DNA of 64,000 bases from Micromonospora inyonensis. Lineage in GTDB: Bacteria; Actinomycetota; Actinomycetes; Mycobacteriales; Micromonosporaceae. Under the pieces are notes generated by a model that did no database searches, had not been told where the DNA came from, and saw only the letters and a list, made by a program, of their open reading frames with translations. Positions 9,123 to 17,842 of this stretch are shown one piece after another. How positions within the stretch are numbered: position 1 is the first letter of the stretch; each line of letters begins with the position of its first letter. The translations under genes were made by a program, and so were the position numbers. The stretch is from assembly GCF_900091415.1 (NCBI RefSeq), contig NZ_FMHU01000001.1, forward strand, positions 806,001 to 870,000, given 5' to 3'.

Positions 9123-9907
9123 TGACGCAGCGGCCCCAGGGCGTGGTCACCCGGGGAACGACCAACCCGAACCGGCTCCGCCGGGTGGACAACTGGATCG
9201 TCGCGACCTGCGGTGACCGGCTCCGCTCGGCGGCCGACCCGCTGGTGGTCGACCTGGGTTACGGCGCGGCACCGGTCACCGCCGTGGAACTGCGGGCCCG
9301 GCTGGCGGCCGGCGTCCGCTCCGACGTACGGCTGGTCGGCCTGGAGATCGACCCGGCCCGGGTGGCCGCCGCCGCGCCCGCCGCCGACCCGCCCCGGCTC
9401 ACCTTCGCCCGGGGCGGGTTCGAGCTGGCCGGACTCCGACCCGCCCTGGTCCGCGCGTTCAACGTGCTCCGCCAGTACGACGAACGCGACGTCGCCGCCG
9501 CCTGGCGGACGATGACCGCCGCGCTCGCCCCGGGCGGGTTGCTGGTCGAGGGGACCTGCGACGAGCTGGGCCGGCTCGGCGGCTGGGTGCTGCTCGACGC
9601 CGACGGCCCACGCTCGCTCACCCTGGCCGCCCGGCTGGGCACCCTGGACACCCCGGCCACCCTGGCGGAGCGGCTGCCCAAGGCGCTGATCCACCGCAAC
9701 GTCCCCGGTGAACGGGTGCACGATCTGCTCCGGGCGCTCGACGACGGTTGGCGGGCGGCGGCGGCGTACGCCCCCTTCGGCCCCCGGCAGCGCTGGACGC
9801 GGACGGTGGCCGGGCTGCGGGAGGCGGGCTGGCCGCTGCTCGACCGTCCCCGCCGCTGGCGACTCGGCGAACTCACCGTCCCGTGGTCCGCCGTTGCTCC
9901 CCGCTGA
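9122..9907 (+). CDS. Class I SAM-dependent methyltransferase-like protein
   Basis: 261 aa. VVDLGYGAAPVTAVEL corresponds to motif I of Rossmann methyltransferases, and RLVGLEIDPARVAAA to motif II with its acidic residue. Later, FNVLRQYDERDVAAAWRTM and LAPGGLLVEGTCDELG match the post-I region. Substrate unknown. Start GTG shares its first base with the stop of the upstream SDR, so translational coupling is likely. A copy of the 60-bp palindromic repeat begins 13 bases after the stop; murB converges on it from the other side. Confidence 0.8.
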   Translation: MTQRPQGVVTRGTTNPNRLRRVDNWIVATCGDRLRSAADPLVVDLGYGAAPVTAVELRARLAAGVRSDVRLVGLEIDPARVAAAAPAADPPRLTFARGGFELAGLRPALVRAFNVLRQYDERDVAAAWRTMTAALAPGGLLVEGTCDELGRLGGWVLLDADGPRSLTLAARLGTLDTPATLAERLPKALIHRNVPGERVHDLLRALDDGWRAAAAYAPFGPRQRWTRTVAGLREAGWPLLDRPRRWRLGELTVPWSAVAPR

Positions 9908-9920
9908 CAGCCTCCCGCCG

Positions 9921-9980
9921 GGTGGTTGCAGGGGACCCCTGCTCATCAGAAAGCGGTAACAAGGGTCCCCTGCTACCACC
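9921..9980 (+). repeat. 60-bp palindromic intergenic repeat, copy 2 of 5
   Basis: Same ends as copy 1 (GGTGGTTGCAGGGG...CCCCTGCTACCACC), with core CAGAAAGCGGTAACAAGGG. It differs from copy 1 at a handful of positions, mostly in the spacer. It sits between the convergent methyltransferase gene and murB. Confidence 0.95.
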
Positions 9981-10027
9981 TCGGAGCACCTCGATCGGAC
10001 CCGGCGCACCTCGACCCGTCGGCCTCG

Positions 10028-11128
10028 TCAGACGGTGCAGTTCACCAGGACGGGTTCCGGGTGCAGGGTGACGCCGAAGCGGTCGTGCACCCCGTCCCGG
10101 ATTTCCCGCGCCAGCTCGATCAGGGCGGCGGCGCGGGCCGTGCCGGACCGGTTGGTGAGCGCCAGGGTGTGCTTGCCGGAGATGGCGACCCCCTCCGGCC
10201 CAGGGTGCCCCTTGGCGAAGCCGGCCTTGTCGATGAGCCAGGCGGCGCTGACCTTGACCACGTCCCCCGCGCCGGGCCAGGACGGCGGCTCGCCGAGGTC
10301 GGCGGCGCGCTCGCGGAGCATCTCGTACGCGGCGCGGTCGAGCACCGGGTTGGTGAAGAAGGAGCCCACCGAGCGGGTGTCCGGGTCGGCCGGGTCGAGC
10401 ACCATGCCCTTGCCGGCCCGCAGCCGGCGAACCGTGTCCCGGGCGTCGGCCAGCGGCACCCGGTCGCCGACCTCGACACCGAGGGCCCGGGCCAGTTCGG
10501 CGTAGCGGACCGGGGTGGACAGCGGCGAGCGGTGCAGCCGGAAGTCGACCGAGAGCACCACCCAGCGGTCGCTGTACCGGAAGACACTGGACCGGTACGC
10601 GAACCCACAGTCGGAAGCGTCGATCCGACCGAGGCTGCCGTCGTGGCGGTCGTACACCTGGACGCCGGTGACCGTCTCGGCGACCTCCTGGCCGTACGCG
10701 CCGACGTTCTGGATCGGGGTGGCGCCGGCCGAGCCGGGGATGCCGGAGAGGCACTCCACCCCGGACCAACCGTTGGCGACCGTGGTGGCGACCAGGTCGT
10801 CCCAGGGCTCGCCGGCCTCGACCCGGACCGTCACCGTGTCGGCGTCCTCGGCGACGATCCGGAAGCCCCGGGAGCGGACGAGGACGACGGTGCCGGCGAA
10901 CCCGACGTCGCCGATCACCACGTTGCTGCCGCCCGCGAGGAGGAGCACCGGCTCGTCACGTCGGCGCGCCTCCTGGACCCTCTGTACGATCTCCTCGGCG
11001 CTGGCAGCGGTCACGAGCCGATCCGCCGCCCCACCGAGCCGCAGGGTGGTGTATCTCGCCAGGGAACGGTCGTCGGCGGAATCGGTGTCGGCTGTCGGCT
11101 GGGCGTAGACGTCTGGCACGCCTTTCAC
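10028..11128 (-). CDS. murB: UDP-N-acetylmuramate dehydrogenase
   Basis: 366 aa cytosolic flavoenzyme that reduces UDP-GlcNAc-enolpyruvate to UDP-MurNAc, an early peptidoglycan step. Seen: the N-terminal YTTLRLGGAADRLV, FAD-binding LLAGGSNVVIGD, SGIPGSAGATPIQNVGAYGQE, the catalytic Ser loop SVGSFFTNPVL, and near the C terminus LHPEPVLV with the catalytic Glu. Length fits the actinobacterial type I/II enzymes. The start is ambiguous between GTG 11128 and GTG 11119. It lies in the same neighbourhood as mshA and the SDR in Mycobacterium (Rv0482-Rv0486). Expected to be essential. Confidence 0.95.
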   Translation of the reverse strand: MKGVPDVYAQPTADTDSADDRSLARYTTLRLGGAADRLVTAASAEEIVQRVQEARRRDEPVLLLAGGSNVVIGDVGFAGTVVLVRSRGFRIVAEDADTVTVRVEAGEPWDDLVATTVANGWSGVECLSGIPGSAGATPIQNVGAYGQEVAETVTGVQVYDRHDGSLGRIDASDCGFAYRSSVFRYSDRWVVLSVDFRLHRSPLSTPVRYAELARALGVEVGDRVPLADARDTVRRLRAGKGMVLDPADPDTRSVGSFFTNPVLDRAAYEMLRERAADLGEPPSWPGAGDVVKVSAAWLIDKAGFAKGHPGPEGVAISGKHTLALTNRSGTARAAALIELAREIRDGVHDRFGVTLHPEPVLVNCTV

Positions 11129-11189
11129 CCTAGGCTGGGGAACAACCGTGACACGGCACAGGTGCCACGGTCACCCCGGGAGGATCGCG

Positions 11190-11954
11190 ATGAGCAGAAT
11201 GCACGTCAGCAAGGATTTCTGGATCGGCGCGCTCCGGACGGAGGGCCCGGCGTTCGCCGCCGCCGTGGCCGAGGCGCCGCCGGAGACGCCTGTCCTCTCC
11301 CGCCCCGGTTGGACGGTCACCGACCTCGCGTTGGACCTCGCCGGGGTCTACCGGTTCGCCCAGGAGCGCATCGCCGCGGGCCACGCCGGCGCGCCGGCGG
11401 CACCGCGTCCGGAGCGGCCCGAGGTGCCCGCCGGCTCGACCCCCGCGCGGGTCTGGCAGGAGTCGTACGAGCGGTTGCTAACGCTCTTCGACGGCCTGGA
11501 CCCGGAGGCGCCGGCGTGGAACTGGGCACCGCAGCCGAAGCGGGCCGGTTTCTGGCTGCGCCGGACGGCACACGACACCGCTGTCCACCGTTGGGACGCG
11601 CAGCTCGCCATCGCGGCCGGTGAGCCGATCGAGGCGAAGCTCGCCGCCGACGGGGTGAGCGAGGTACTGGACACCTTCCTGCCGGCCGGCCGACGCCCGG
11701 CGCCGGGGCAGTGGCGCGGGGTGGTGCAGCTGGTGGCGAACGACGCGGGGCAGGAGTGGTTCCTGCGGCTGCGCGGGGAGGGGGTGGCCCTGCTCGACAC
11801 CGGCACCATCCTCGACCACGACGACCACCACGCGCGGGTGCACGCGGTGGGCACCGCCAGCGACCTGCTGCTGGCGCTCTGGGGACGGGTGGACTTCGGC
11901 ACCCTGGAGGTGACCGGGGACCGCTCCCTGCTGGCGGGACTACGGGTGGCCTGA
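11190..11954 (+). CDS. Maleylpyruvate isomerase (DinB-like, mycothiol-dependent) family protein
   Basis: 254 aa. The N-terminal half (DFWIGALRTEGPAFAAAV to GWTVTDLALDLAGVYRFAQERI) is the DinB-like four-helix bundle of the mycothiol-dependent maleylpyruvate isomerase family, and HDTAVHRWDAQLA carries its typical metal-binding His. The C-terminal part (LLALWGR) is the SCP2-like domain often fused to it. Relatives use mycothiol as cofactor, which suits the nearby mshA, but the actual substrate is unknown. Start ATG 11190 follows GGGAGGA at ideal spacing; the longer open frame upstream is not protein-like. A strong terminator follows. Confidence 0.82.
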   Translation: MSRMHVSKDFWIGALRTEGPAFAAAVAEAPPETPVLSRPGWTVTDLALDLAGVYRFAQERIAAGHAGAPAAPRPERPEVPAGSTPARVWQESYERLLTLFDGLDPEAPAWNWAPQPKRAGFWLRRTAHDTAVHRWDAQLAIAAGEPIEAKLAADGVSEVLDTFLPAGRRPAPGQWRGVVQLVANDAGQEWFLRLRGEGVALLDTGTILDHDDHHARVHAVGTASDLLLALWGRVDFGTLEVTGDRSLLAGLRVA

Positions 11955-11965
11955 ACGCCACGGCG

Positions 11966-11992
11966 AGGCGGGGGCGTTGCCCCCGCCTTTTT
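11966..11992 (+). terminator. Intrinsic terminator
   Basis: AGGCGGGGGC and GCCCCCGCCT form a perfect 10-bp stem with a GTT loop, followed by TTTTT. It lies 11 bases after the stop of the isomerase-like gene and insulates the sugar operon downstream. Confidence 0.9.
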
Positions 11993-12003
11993 CGTCGAGC
12001 CTC

Positions 12004-12063
12004 TGAGAGCGCTCTCTTGACACTGCACCCGACACCCACCACTCTTGCCAGAGAGCGCTCTCT
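12004..12063 (+). promoter_or_regulatory. Sugar-operon promoter with two LacI-family (CebR-like) operators
   Basis: GAGAGCGCTCTC occurs at 12005-12016 and, extended to the perfect 14-base palindrome AGAGAGCGCTCTCT, at 12050-12063. Between them TTGACA (12017-12022) is a consensus -35; the -10 17-18 bases later (CACTCT or ACTCTT, from 12040) is weak. One operator abuts the -35 and the other lies just past the -10, 45 bases apart. The central AGCGCT is shared with the known CebR/CelR operator. The regulator is most likely the LacI protein at the operon's end. Confidence 0.88.
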
Positions 12064-12135
12064 CACCATCACCACCACCACCGCCTCACGGCCACCCGCC
12101 GCAGCACATACCGACCTGAGAGGGGTCTGAGACAG

Positions 12136-13443
12136 ATGGGTGTCATTCCGCGCCGCCGCCTCGCGGCGATCGCCCTGGTCGCGGCCACCGCATTGATCGC
12201 CCCCACCGCCTGCGGCGGGAGTGACGAGCCCGCCGGCGGCGGCCCGATCACACTGACCGTCGACGTCTTCGGCCAGTTCGGCTACGAGGAGCTGTACCGG
12301 GAGTACGAGGCCACCCACAAGGGTGTCAAGATCGTCGAGCGGGGTACCGGCGGGAACCTGGACGAGTACTCCCCCAAGCTCACCCAGTGGCTGGCCGCCG
12401 GCAAGGGCGCCGGGGACGTGGTCGCCATCGAGGAAGGGTTGATGGTCGAGTACAAGGCCAACCCCGACCACTTCGTCAACCTGCTCGACCACGACGCCGG
12501 TGAGCTGAAGGGCAACTTCCTGGAGTGGAAGTGGAACCAGGGCCTCACCGCCGACGGCAAGCACCTCATCGGCCTCGGCACCGACGTGGGCGGCATGGCG
12601 ATGTGCTACCGCAAGGACCTCTTCGCCAAGGCCGGCCTGCCCACCGAGCGGGACGAGGTCTCCAAGCTCTGGCCGACCTGGCAGGAGTACGTCAAGGTGG
12701 GTGAGCAGTTCAAGGCGAAGAACACCGGCGCCTCCTTCCTCGACGCGGCGACCAACATCTTCAACACCATCGTGCTCCAGACCGCCGGCAGCGGACCGGG
12801 CCACCACTACTACGACACCAGCGACAAGCTGGTCGTCGACAGCAACCCGGCCGTCCGCCAGGCGTGGGACACCACCATGGACATCGTCGACTCCGGCCTG
12901 TCCGGGAAGTACGGCTCCTGGTCCGAGGAGTGGGTCTCCGCCTTCAAGCAGGCCAAGTTCGCCACCATCGCCTGCCCGGCCTGGATGACCGGAGTGATCG
13001 AGGGCAACGCCGGTCCGGCCGCCAAGGGCAAGTGGGACATCGCGCGGGTGCCCGGCGAGGGCGGCAACTGGGGCGGCTCGCACCTGGCCGTGCCGAAGCA
13101 GAGCAAGCACCAGGCCGAGGCGATCGAGCTCGTCAAGTTCCTGACCAGTGCCAAGGGGCAGATCGGCGCCTTCAAGGCCAAGGGCCCGCTGCCGTCGTCC
13201 CCGCAGGCCCTCGACGACCCGGCGATCGTGGACTCGACGAACCCGTACTTCTCCGACGCCCCGGTCGGAAAGATCTTCGCCGAGGGCGCCAAGACCCTGA
13301 AGCCGGTCTACATGGGCCCGAAGAACCAGGCGGTCCGGACCGAGGTGGAGAACGCCGTCCGCACCGTCGAACTCGGCCAGCGCAGCCCCGAGGAGGGCTG
13401 GAAGGACGCGGTGAACAACGCCAAGAAGGCCGCCGACAAGTGA
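12136..13443 (+). CDS. Extracellular sugar-binding lipoprotein of ABC importer (CebE-like)
   Basis: 435 aa. The N terminus (IPRRRLAAIALVAATALIAPTACGG) is a lipoprotein signal with the lipid-attached Cys at 26; the mature part is a family 1 solute-binding protein (VDVFGQFGYEELYREYE; DVVAIEEGLMVEYK; MCYRKDLFAKAGLP; KQSKHQAEAIELVKFLTS). It captures an oligosaccharide outside the membrane and delivers it to the two permeases that follow. Gene order (binding protein, two permeases, GH1 glucosidase, LacI) matches the cellobiose ceb system of Streptomyces, so cellobiose or another beta-glucoside is the best guess. There is no ATPase gene here; a shared MsiK-type ATPase elsewhere is expected. Confidence 0.9.
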   Translation: MGVIPRRRLAAIALVAATALIAPTACGGSDEPAGGGPITLTVDVFGQFGYEELYREYEATHKGVKIVERGTGGNLDEYSPKLTQWLAAGKGAGDVVAIEEGLMVEYKANPDHFVNLLDHDAGELKGNFLEWKWNQGLTADGKHLIGLGTDVGGMAMCYRKDLFAKAGLPTERDEVSKLWPTWQEYVKVGEQFKAKNTGASFLDAATNIFNTIVLQTAGSGPGHHYYDTSDKLVVDSNPAVRQAWDTTMDIVDSGLSGKYGSWSEEWVSAFKQAKFATIACPAWMTGVIEGNAGPAAKGKWDIARVPGEGGNWGGSHLAVPKQSKHQAEAIELVKFLTSAKGQIGAFKAKGPLPSSPQALDDPAIVDSTNPYFSDAPVGKIFAEGAKTLKPVYMGPKNQAVRTEVENAVRTVELGQRSPEEGWKDAVNNAKKAADK

Positions 13444-14477
13444 CCGTCGGACTCCAGCGGCCACCGGTGGGGGCCCCGGCGCCCCCACCGGCCCGGCCCC
13501 CGAAGGGGGTACGCCTCAGCCGGATCGACCAGCGCTGGTCACCGTACCTCTACATCGCGCCGTTCTTCCTGCTCTTCGGGGTGTTCGGGCTCTACCCGCT
13601 GGGCTACACCCTCTGGGTGTCGCTGCACGACTGGGACCTGCTCGGCACCGAGCACACCTTCGTGGGCCTGGAGAACTACAGCCGCCTGATGGCCGACAGC
13701 GACTTCTGGCACTCGGTGGTCAACACCCTGGGGATCTTCGTCATCTCCACCGTCCCGCAGCTGCTCGCCGCACTCTGGCTGGCGAACCTGCTCAACCGGC
13801 AGCTGCGGGCCCGGACCACGTTCCGGATGGCGGTGCTGGTGCCGAACGTGACCTCGACCGCCGCCGTGGCGATCGTCTTCGGCGTGATCTTCGGGCGCGA
13901 GTTCGGCATGGTCAACTGGCTGCTCGACCTGGTCGGCGTCGACCCGATCGGCTGGAAGTCCAACCGGTTCGCCTCCTGGGTGGCCATCTCGACCATGGTC
14001 GACTGGCGGTGGACCGGCTACAACGCGCTGATCTTCCTGGCCGCGATGCAGGCCATTCCCCGCGACCTGTACGAGTCGGCGGCGATCGACGGGGCCAACC
14101 GGGTCCGGCAGTTCTGGTCGATCACGGTGCCGCTGCTCAAGCCGACCATCATCTTCACCGTCATCATCTCCACCATCGGCGGGCTGCAACTGTTCACCGA
14201 GCCCCGCCTCTTCCACTCCGGCACCAACCCGATCCGGGGCGGACCGATGCGGGAGTCACAGACGGTGACCATGTACATGTTCGAGAACGCCTTCGCCCCG
14301 CACTACAACTTCGGCTACGGCTCGGCGGTGGCCTGGCTGCTCTTCGCGCTGATCGCGGTCGTGGCGGCGATCAACGTGCTGATGCTGCGTCGGCTCGCCG
14401 GCGGCGGGCCGAAGAAGGCCGACGGCGGCGGGCCGAAGAAGGCCGACGGCGGCGGGAAGAAGGAGGGCGGCCGATGA
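13440..14477 (+). CDS. Sugar ABC transporter permease 1 (CebF-like)
   Basis: 345 aa, six hydrophobic segments from about residue 36 to 315. The cytoplasmic coupling loop [25 protein letters not shown] is the EAA motif of binding-protein-dependent permeases. Start GTG 13440 overlaps the stop of the binding-protein gene (GTGA). The C-terminal tail is unusual: GGGPKKAD is repeated twice and then GGGKKEGGR, from a 24-bp tandem duplication. The tail is basic and likely cytoplasmic. The first codons also contain a 9-bp hairpin (13466-13489). Confidence 0.92.
   Translation: MTVGLQRPPVGAPAPPPARPPKGVRLSRIDQRWSPYLYIAPFFLLFGVFGLYPLGYTLWVSLHDWDLLGTEHTFVGLENYSRLMADSDFWHSVVNTLGIFVISTVPQLLAALWLANLLNRQLRARTTFRMAVLVPNVTSTAAVAIVFGVIFGREFGMVNWLLDLVGVDPIGWKSNRFASWVAISTMVDWRWTGYNALIFLAAMQAIPRDLYESAAIDGANRVRQFWSITVPLLKPTIIFTVIISTIGGLQLFTEPRLFHSGTNPIRGGPMRESQTVTMYMFENAFAPHYNFGYGSAVAWLLFALIAVVAAINVLMLRRLAGGGPKKADGGGPKKADGGGKKEGGR
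13466..13489 (+). other. Hairpin just after the binding-protein stop codon
   Basis: GGTGGGGGC and GCCCCCACC pair perfectly around a 6-base loop, starting 22 bases after the stop of the binding-protein gene and inside the first codons of the permease gene. In maltose-type operons a hairpin here stabilises the binding-protein message and lowers permease expression. That role is inference. Confidence 0.55.
14401..14448 (+). repeat. 24-bp tandem duplication in the permease 3' end
   Basis: Two identical 24-base units beginning GCGGCGGGCCGAAGAAGG, with a degenerate third, encode the repeated Gly-Gly-Gly-Pro-Lys-Lys-Ala-Asp tail of permease 1. It is a multiple of three, so changes in copy number would keep the frame. 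Confidence 0.9.
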
Positions 14478-15307
14478 ACCGGCTCTGGTCGGCCAGCCGA
14501 CTCACCTACGCGGCGCTGATCGTCGCCGGGTTCCTCTCGATCTTCCCGATCTACTGGATGTTCGTGGTGGCGAGCCGCTCCAGCGACGCGATGGGGCAGG
14601 TACCGCCCCCGGTCACCCCGGGGGGCAACCTCGGGGCGAACATCGCCCGGCTCTTCGACAACACCGACGCGTACTTCCTGGCCGGTCTGATCAACTCGGC
14701 GATCGTGGCCACCACGGTCACCGTCTCGGTGGTCTTCTTCTCCACCCTGGCCGGGTTCGCCTTCGCCAAGCTGCGCTTCAAGGGACGCAACGCGCTGCTG
14801 CTGGTGATCGTCGCGACGATGATGGTCCCCACCCAGCTCGGCGTCATCCCGCTCTACCTGCTCATGACGAAGCTGAACTGGAACGACCGGCTGCCCGCGG
14901 TGATCGTCCCGGCCCTGGTCACCGGCTTCGGCGTCTTCATGATGCGGCAGTACGCCGGCCAGGCGGTCAGCACCGAGCTGATCGAGGCGGCCCGGATGGA
15001 CGGCTGCAACACCGCCCGGATCTACTGGAACGTGGTGCTGCCCGCGCTCCGGCCGGCCGCCGCGGTGCTGGGGCTGCTCACCTTCATGACCACCTGGAAC
15101 GACTTCCTCTGGCCGTACGCGGTACTCAACGACCCGGAGAACCCGACCGTGCAACTATCGTTGCGAGCACTGTCGGACGGCTATTACCAGGACATGTCGC
15201 AGGTGTTCACCGGGACGGCCATCGCCACCCTGCCCCTGCTGCTCGTCTTCGTCCTGTTCGGCCGCCAGATCATCGGCGGGATCATGGAAGGTGCGGTCAA
15301 GGCTTGA
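14474..15307 (+). CDS. Sugar ABC transporter permease 2 (CebG-like)
   Basis: 277 aa with six hydrophobic segments; the N-terminal [17 protein letters not shown] and the EAA loop [25 protein letters not shown] are characteristic of the second permease of carbohydrate (CUT1) importers. Start ATG 14474 overlaps the upstream stop (ATGA), with AGGAGGGCGG as ribosome site. It pairs with permease 1 to form the membrane channel. The downstream glucosidase gene overlaps its stop. Confidence 0.93.
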   Translation: MNRLWSASRLTYAALIVAGFLSIFPIYWMFVVASRSSDAMGQVPPPVTPGGNLGANIARLFDNTDAYFLAGLINSAIVATTVTVSVVFFSTLAGFAFAKLRFKGRNALLLVIVATMMVPTQLGVIPLYLLMTKLNWNDRLPAVIVPALVTGFGVFMMRQYAGQAVSTELIEAARMDGCNTARIYWNVVLPALRPAAAVLGLLTFMTTWNDFLWPYAVLNDPENPTVQLSLRALSDGYYQDMSQVFTGTAIATLPLLLVFVLFGRQIIGGIMEGAVKA

Positions 15308-16674
15308 ACACGCTGCGATTTCCCGAAGGGTTCGTCTGGGGAGCGGCCACCGCCGCGTACCAGATCGAGGGCGCGGCCCACGACGACGGTCGCACCCCGT
15401 CGATCTGGGACACCTTCAGCCGTACGCCGGGGAAGGTCTTCCAGGGGCACACCGGCGACGTGGCCTGCGACCACTACCACCGCTACCGCGACGACGTGGC
15501 GCTGATGGCGGAGCTGGGGCTGAAGGCGTACCGGTTCTCGGTGGCCTGGCCCCGGATCCGCCCGGACGGCACCGGCCCGGTCAACCCGCGCGGCCTGGAC
15601 TTCTACGACCGGCTGGTGGACTCCCTCGCCGAGCGGGGTATCGACCCGATCGTCACGCTCTACCACTGGGACCTGCCGCAGACCCTCCAGGACCGGGGTG
15701 GCTGGACCAACCGGGACACCGCCGAGCACTTCGCCGAGTACGCCACCGCCGTGTACGCCCGCCTCGGTGACCGGGTGCGCACCTGGACCACACTCAACGA
15801 GCCGTGGTGCTCGGCGTACCTCGGCTACGGCAGCGGGGTGCACGCCCCTGGCGTCCAGGACCCGGGGGCCGCCTTCACCGCCGTGCACCACCTGCTGCTC
15901 GGGCACGGTCTGGCGGCCCGCGCGCTGCGCACGGCCGGTGCGGAGACCATCTCGATCACGCTCAACCCGGCCGACGTCCAGCCGGCGGATCCGGAGAGCG
16001 CGGCCGACGCCGCCGCGGTACGCCTCGTCGACGGGTTGCAGAACCGGATCTTCCTGGACCCGCTGCTGCGCGCCGGCTACCCGGAGGACATGCTGGCCCA
16101 CATCGCCCGGTTCGTCGAGCCGGCCTTCATCCGCGACGGCGACGAAAAGCTCATCGCCGCCCCGATCGACCTGCTCGGGCTGAACTTCTACCAGCCCACC
16201 TACGTCGCCGGGCGGCCCGACGCGGTCGGGGACGCCGGCACGTTCCCGGGCACCGAGGGAGTGGTGGAGTTCCTGTCGCCGACCGGCACGGTCACCGACA
16301 TGGGCTGGCTGGTCGAGCCGGCCGGGCTGGCCCGGCTGCTGGAGCGGATCGCCACCGACTACCCCGGCGTACCACTGATGATCACGGAGAACGGCGGCGC
16401 GTTCGCCGACACCGCCCGCACCGAGGACGGCCGGGTGGCCGACGACGACCGGATCGCCTACCTCGACGGGCACCTGCGGGCGGCGCACGAGGCGATCAGC
16501 CGGGGAGTGGACCTGCGCGGCTATCTCGTATGGTCTCTGCTGGACAACTTCGAGTGGGCCGAGGGCTACCGGAAGCGGTTCGGGATCGTCCACGTCGACT
16601 ACCTGACCCAGCGGCGGACCCCGAAGACCAGCGCCCGGTGGTACCAGGAGGTGATCTCCCGGAACGGGCTGTGA
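15304..16674 (+). CDS. Beta-glucosidase, glycoside hydrolase family 1 (BglC-like)
   Basis: 456 aa, full length for GH1. The N-terminal [19 protein letters not shown] is the family signature. The acid/base Glu is in TTLNEPW (about 166) and the nucleophile Glu in MITENGG (about 362); [12 protein letters not shown] near the C terminus binds the -1 sugar. No signal peptide, so it acts in the cytoplasm and would split imported cellobiose or similar beta-glucosides to glucose. The start is a rare TTG at 15304 that overlaps the permease stop (TTGA), with GGAAGGTG upstream; the next in-frame candidates would lose the FPEGF motif. Confidence 0.94.
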   Translation: MNTLRFPEGFVWGAATAAYQIEGAAHDDGRTPSIWDTFSRTPGKVFQGHTGDVACDHYHRYRDDVALMAELGLKAYRFSVAWPRIRPDGTGPVNPRGLDFYDRLVDSLAERGIDPIVTLYHWDLPQTLQDRGGWTNRDTAEHFAEYATAVYARLGDRVRTWTTLNEPWCSAYLGYGSGVHAPGVQDPGAAFTAVHHLLLGHGLAARALRTAGAETISITLNPADVQPADPESAADAAAVRLVDGLQNRIFLDPLLRAGYPEDMLAHIARFVEPAFIRDGDEKLIAAPIDLLGLNFYQPTYVAGRPDAVGDAGTFPGTEGVVEFLSPTGTVTDMGWLVEPAGLARLLERIATDYPGVPLMITENGGAFADTARTEDGRVADDDRIAYLDGHLRAAHEAISRGVDLRGYLVWSLLDNFEWAEGYRKRFGIVHVDYLTQRRTPKTSARWYQEVISRNGL

Positions 16675-16693
16675 CGAGGCGGTGGTGACGGGG

Positions 16694-17701
16694 ATGACGA
16701 CGGCGCAGCGACCCACGCTGGAGGCGGTGGCCCGACGGGCCGGGGTGTCGCGGGCGACCGTGTCACGGGTGGTCAACGGCTCCACCACGGTCGCCGAGCC
16801 GATCCGCGCCGCGGTGCACCAGGCCGTGGCCGAGCTGGGGTACGTGCCGAACCTGGCCGCCCGCAGCCTGGTCACCCAGCGGACCGACTCGATCGCGTTG
16901 ATCATGCCCGAGGCGGCCACCCGGGTCTTCTCCGACGACCAGGTCTTCCCCGGCATCATCCGGGGGGTCAGCCAGGAGCTGGAGGCCGCCGACAAGCAGC
17001 TCGTGCTGATGCTCGCCGGCTCGCCGGCCGGGCGGGAGCGGGTGGAGCGCTACACCAGCGGCCGGCACGTCGACGGGGTGCTCTTCGCCTCGCTCCACGG
17101 CGCCGACCCGCTCCCCGCCCGCCTCGCCCGGCTGGGGATCCCGGTGGTGTGCAGCGGGCGCGGGCTCGGCGACTCCCCGGTCCCGTACGTCGACGTCGAC
17201 CACGTCGGCGGGGTGACCCGCGCGGTGCGGTACCTGATCGAGAGCGGCCGGCGGCGGATCGCCACCATCGCCGGCCCGCAGGACATGGTCGCCGGTATCG
17301 AACGCCTCACCGGCTACCGGGACACTGTCGTCGCCGCCGGCCTGCCCGAGCTGGTGGCGTACGGCGACTTCACCCGGGAGTCCGGGGCGGCGGCGATGCG
17401 GCAGCTGCTCACCGAGCACCCCGACCTGGACGCCGTATTCGCCGCCAGCGACCTGATGGCGCACGCCGCCCTGCGGACGCTCCGCGAGGCCGGACGGCGG
17501 GTACCGCAGGACGTGGCCGTGATCGGCTTCGACGACATCGAGACGGCCGCCTACACCGAGCCGCCGCTGACCACCGTCCGGCAGCCGATCCTGGAACTCG
17601 GCCGGGCCGGCACCCGCCAGGTGCTGCGGATAGCCGCCGGCGAGACCGTCGAACCCGCTTTGATCCTCCCCACCGAACTGGTGCTGCGCGCCTCCGCCTG
17701 A
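16694..17701 (+). CDS. LacI-family transcriptional regulator (CebR-like) of the sugar operon
   Basis: About 335 aa. The N-terminal PTLEAVARRAGVSRATVSRV is the LacI helix-turn-helix with the hinge LAARSLVTQRT after it; the rest is a periplasmic-binding-protein-like effector domain (DGVLFASLHG; VPVVCSGRG-type loop; DLDAVFAASDLMAHAALRTL; VAVIGFDDIETAAYTEPPLTTVRQP). It is the last gene of the operon, 7 bases or more after the glucosidase stop, and very probably represses the operon through the two GAGAGCGCTCTC sites, with release by the imported sugar. Start ATG 16694; an in-frame GTG at 16682 would add four residues. Confidence 0.92.
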   Translation: MTTAQRPTLEAVARRAGVSRATVSRVVNGSTTVAEPIRAAVHQAVAELGYVPNLAARSLVTQRTDSIALIMPEAATRVFSDDQVFPGIIRGVSQELEAADKQLVLMLAGSPAGRERVERYTSGRHVDGVLFASLHGADPLPARLARLGIPVVCSGRGLGDSPVPYVDVDHVGGVTRAVRYLIESGRRRIATIAGPQDMVAGIERLTGYRDTVVAAGLPELVAYGDFTRESGAAAMRQLLTEHPDLDAVFAASDLMAHAALRTLREAGRRVPQDVAVIGFDDIETAAYTEPPLTTVRQPILELGRAGTRQVLRIAAGETVEPALILPTELVLRASA

Positions 17702-17842
17702 CCGATCGACACCGGTCTCGCCGATCGGGCGGTGATCCGGGCACGGGGGTGGGCCCGTTTCCGCGAAACGACGGCGGAGGCGGGCGGAGGCGGGCCGCAA
17801 ACCGGTGGCCCGCTGGCAGGAGCCGCGCCTACCGTCCAGGTC

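Noticed and set aside
11317..13488. 723-codon minus-strand open frame
   Set aside because: Antisense to the isomerase-like gene and the sugar-binding lipoprotein; composition is Val/Gly/Leu/Asp/His-biased shadow coding with no start signal or family match.
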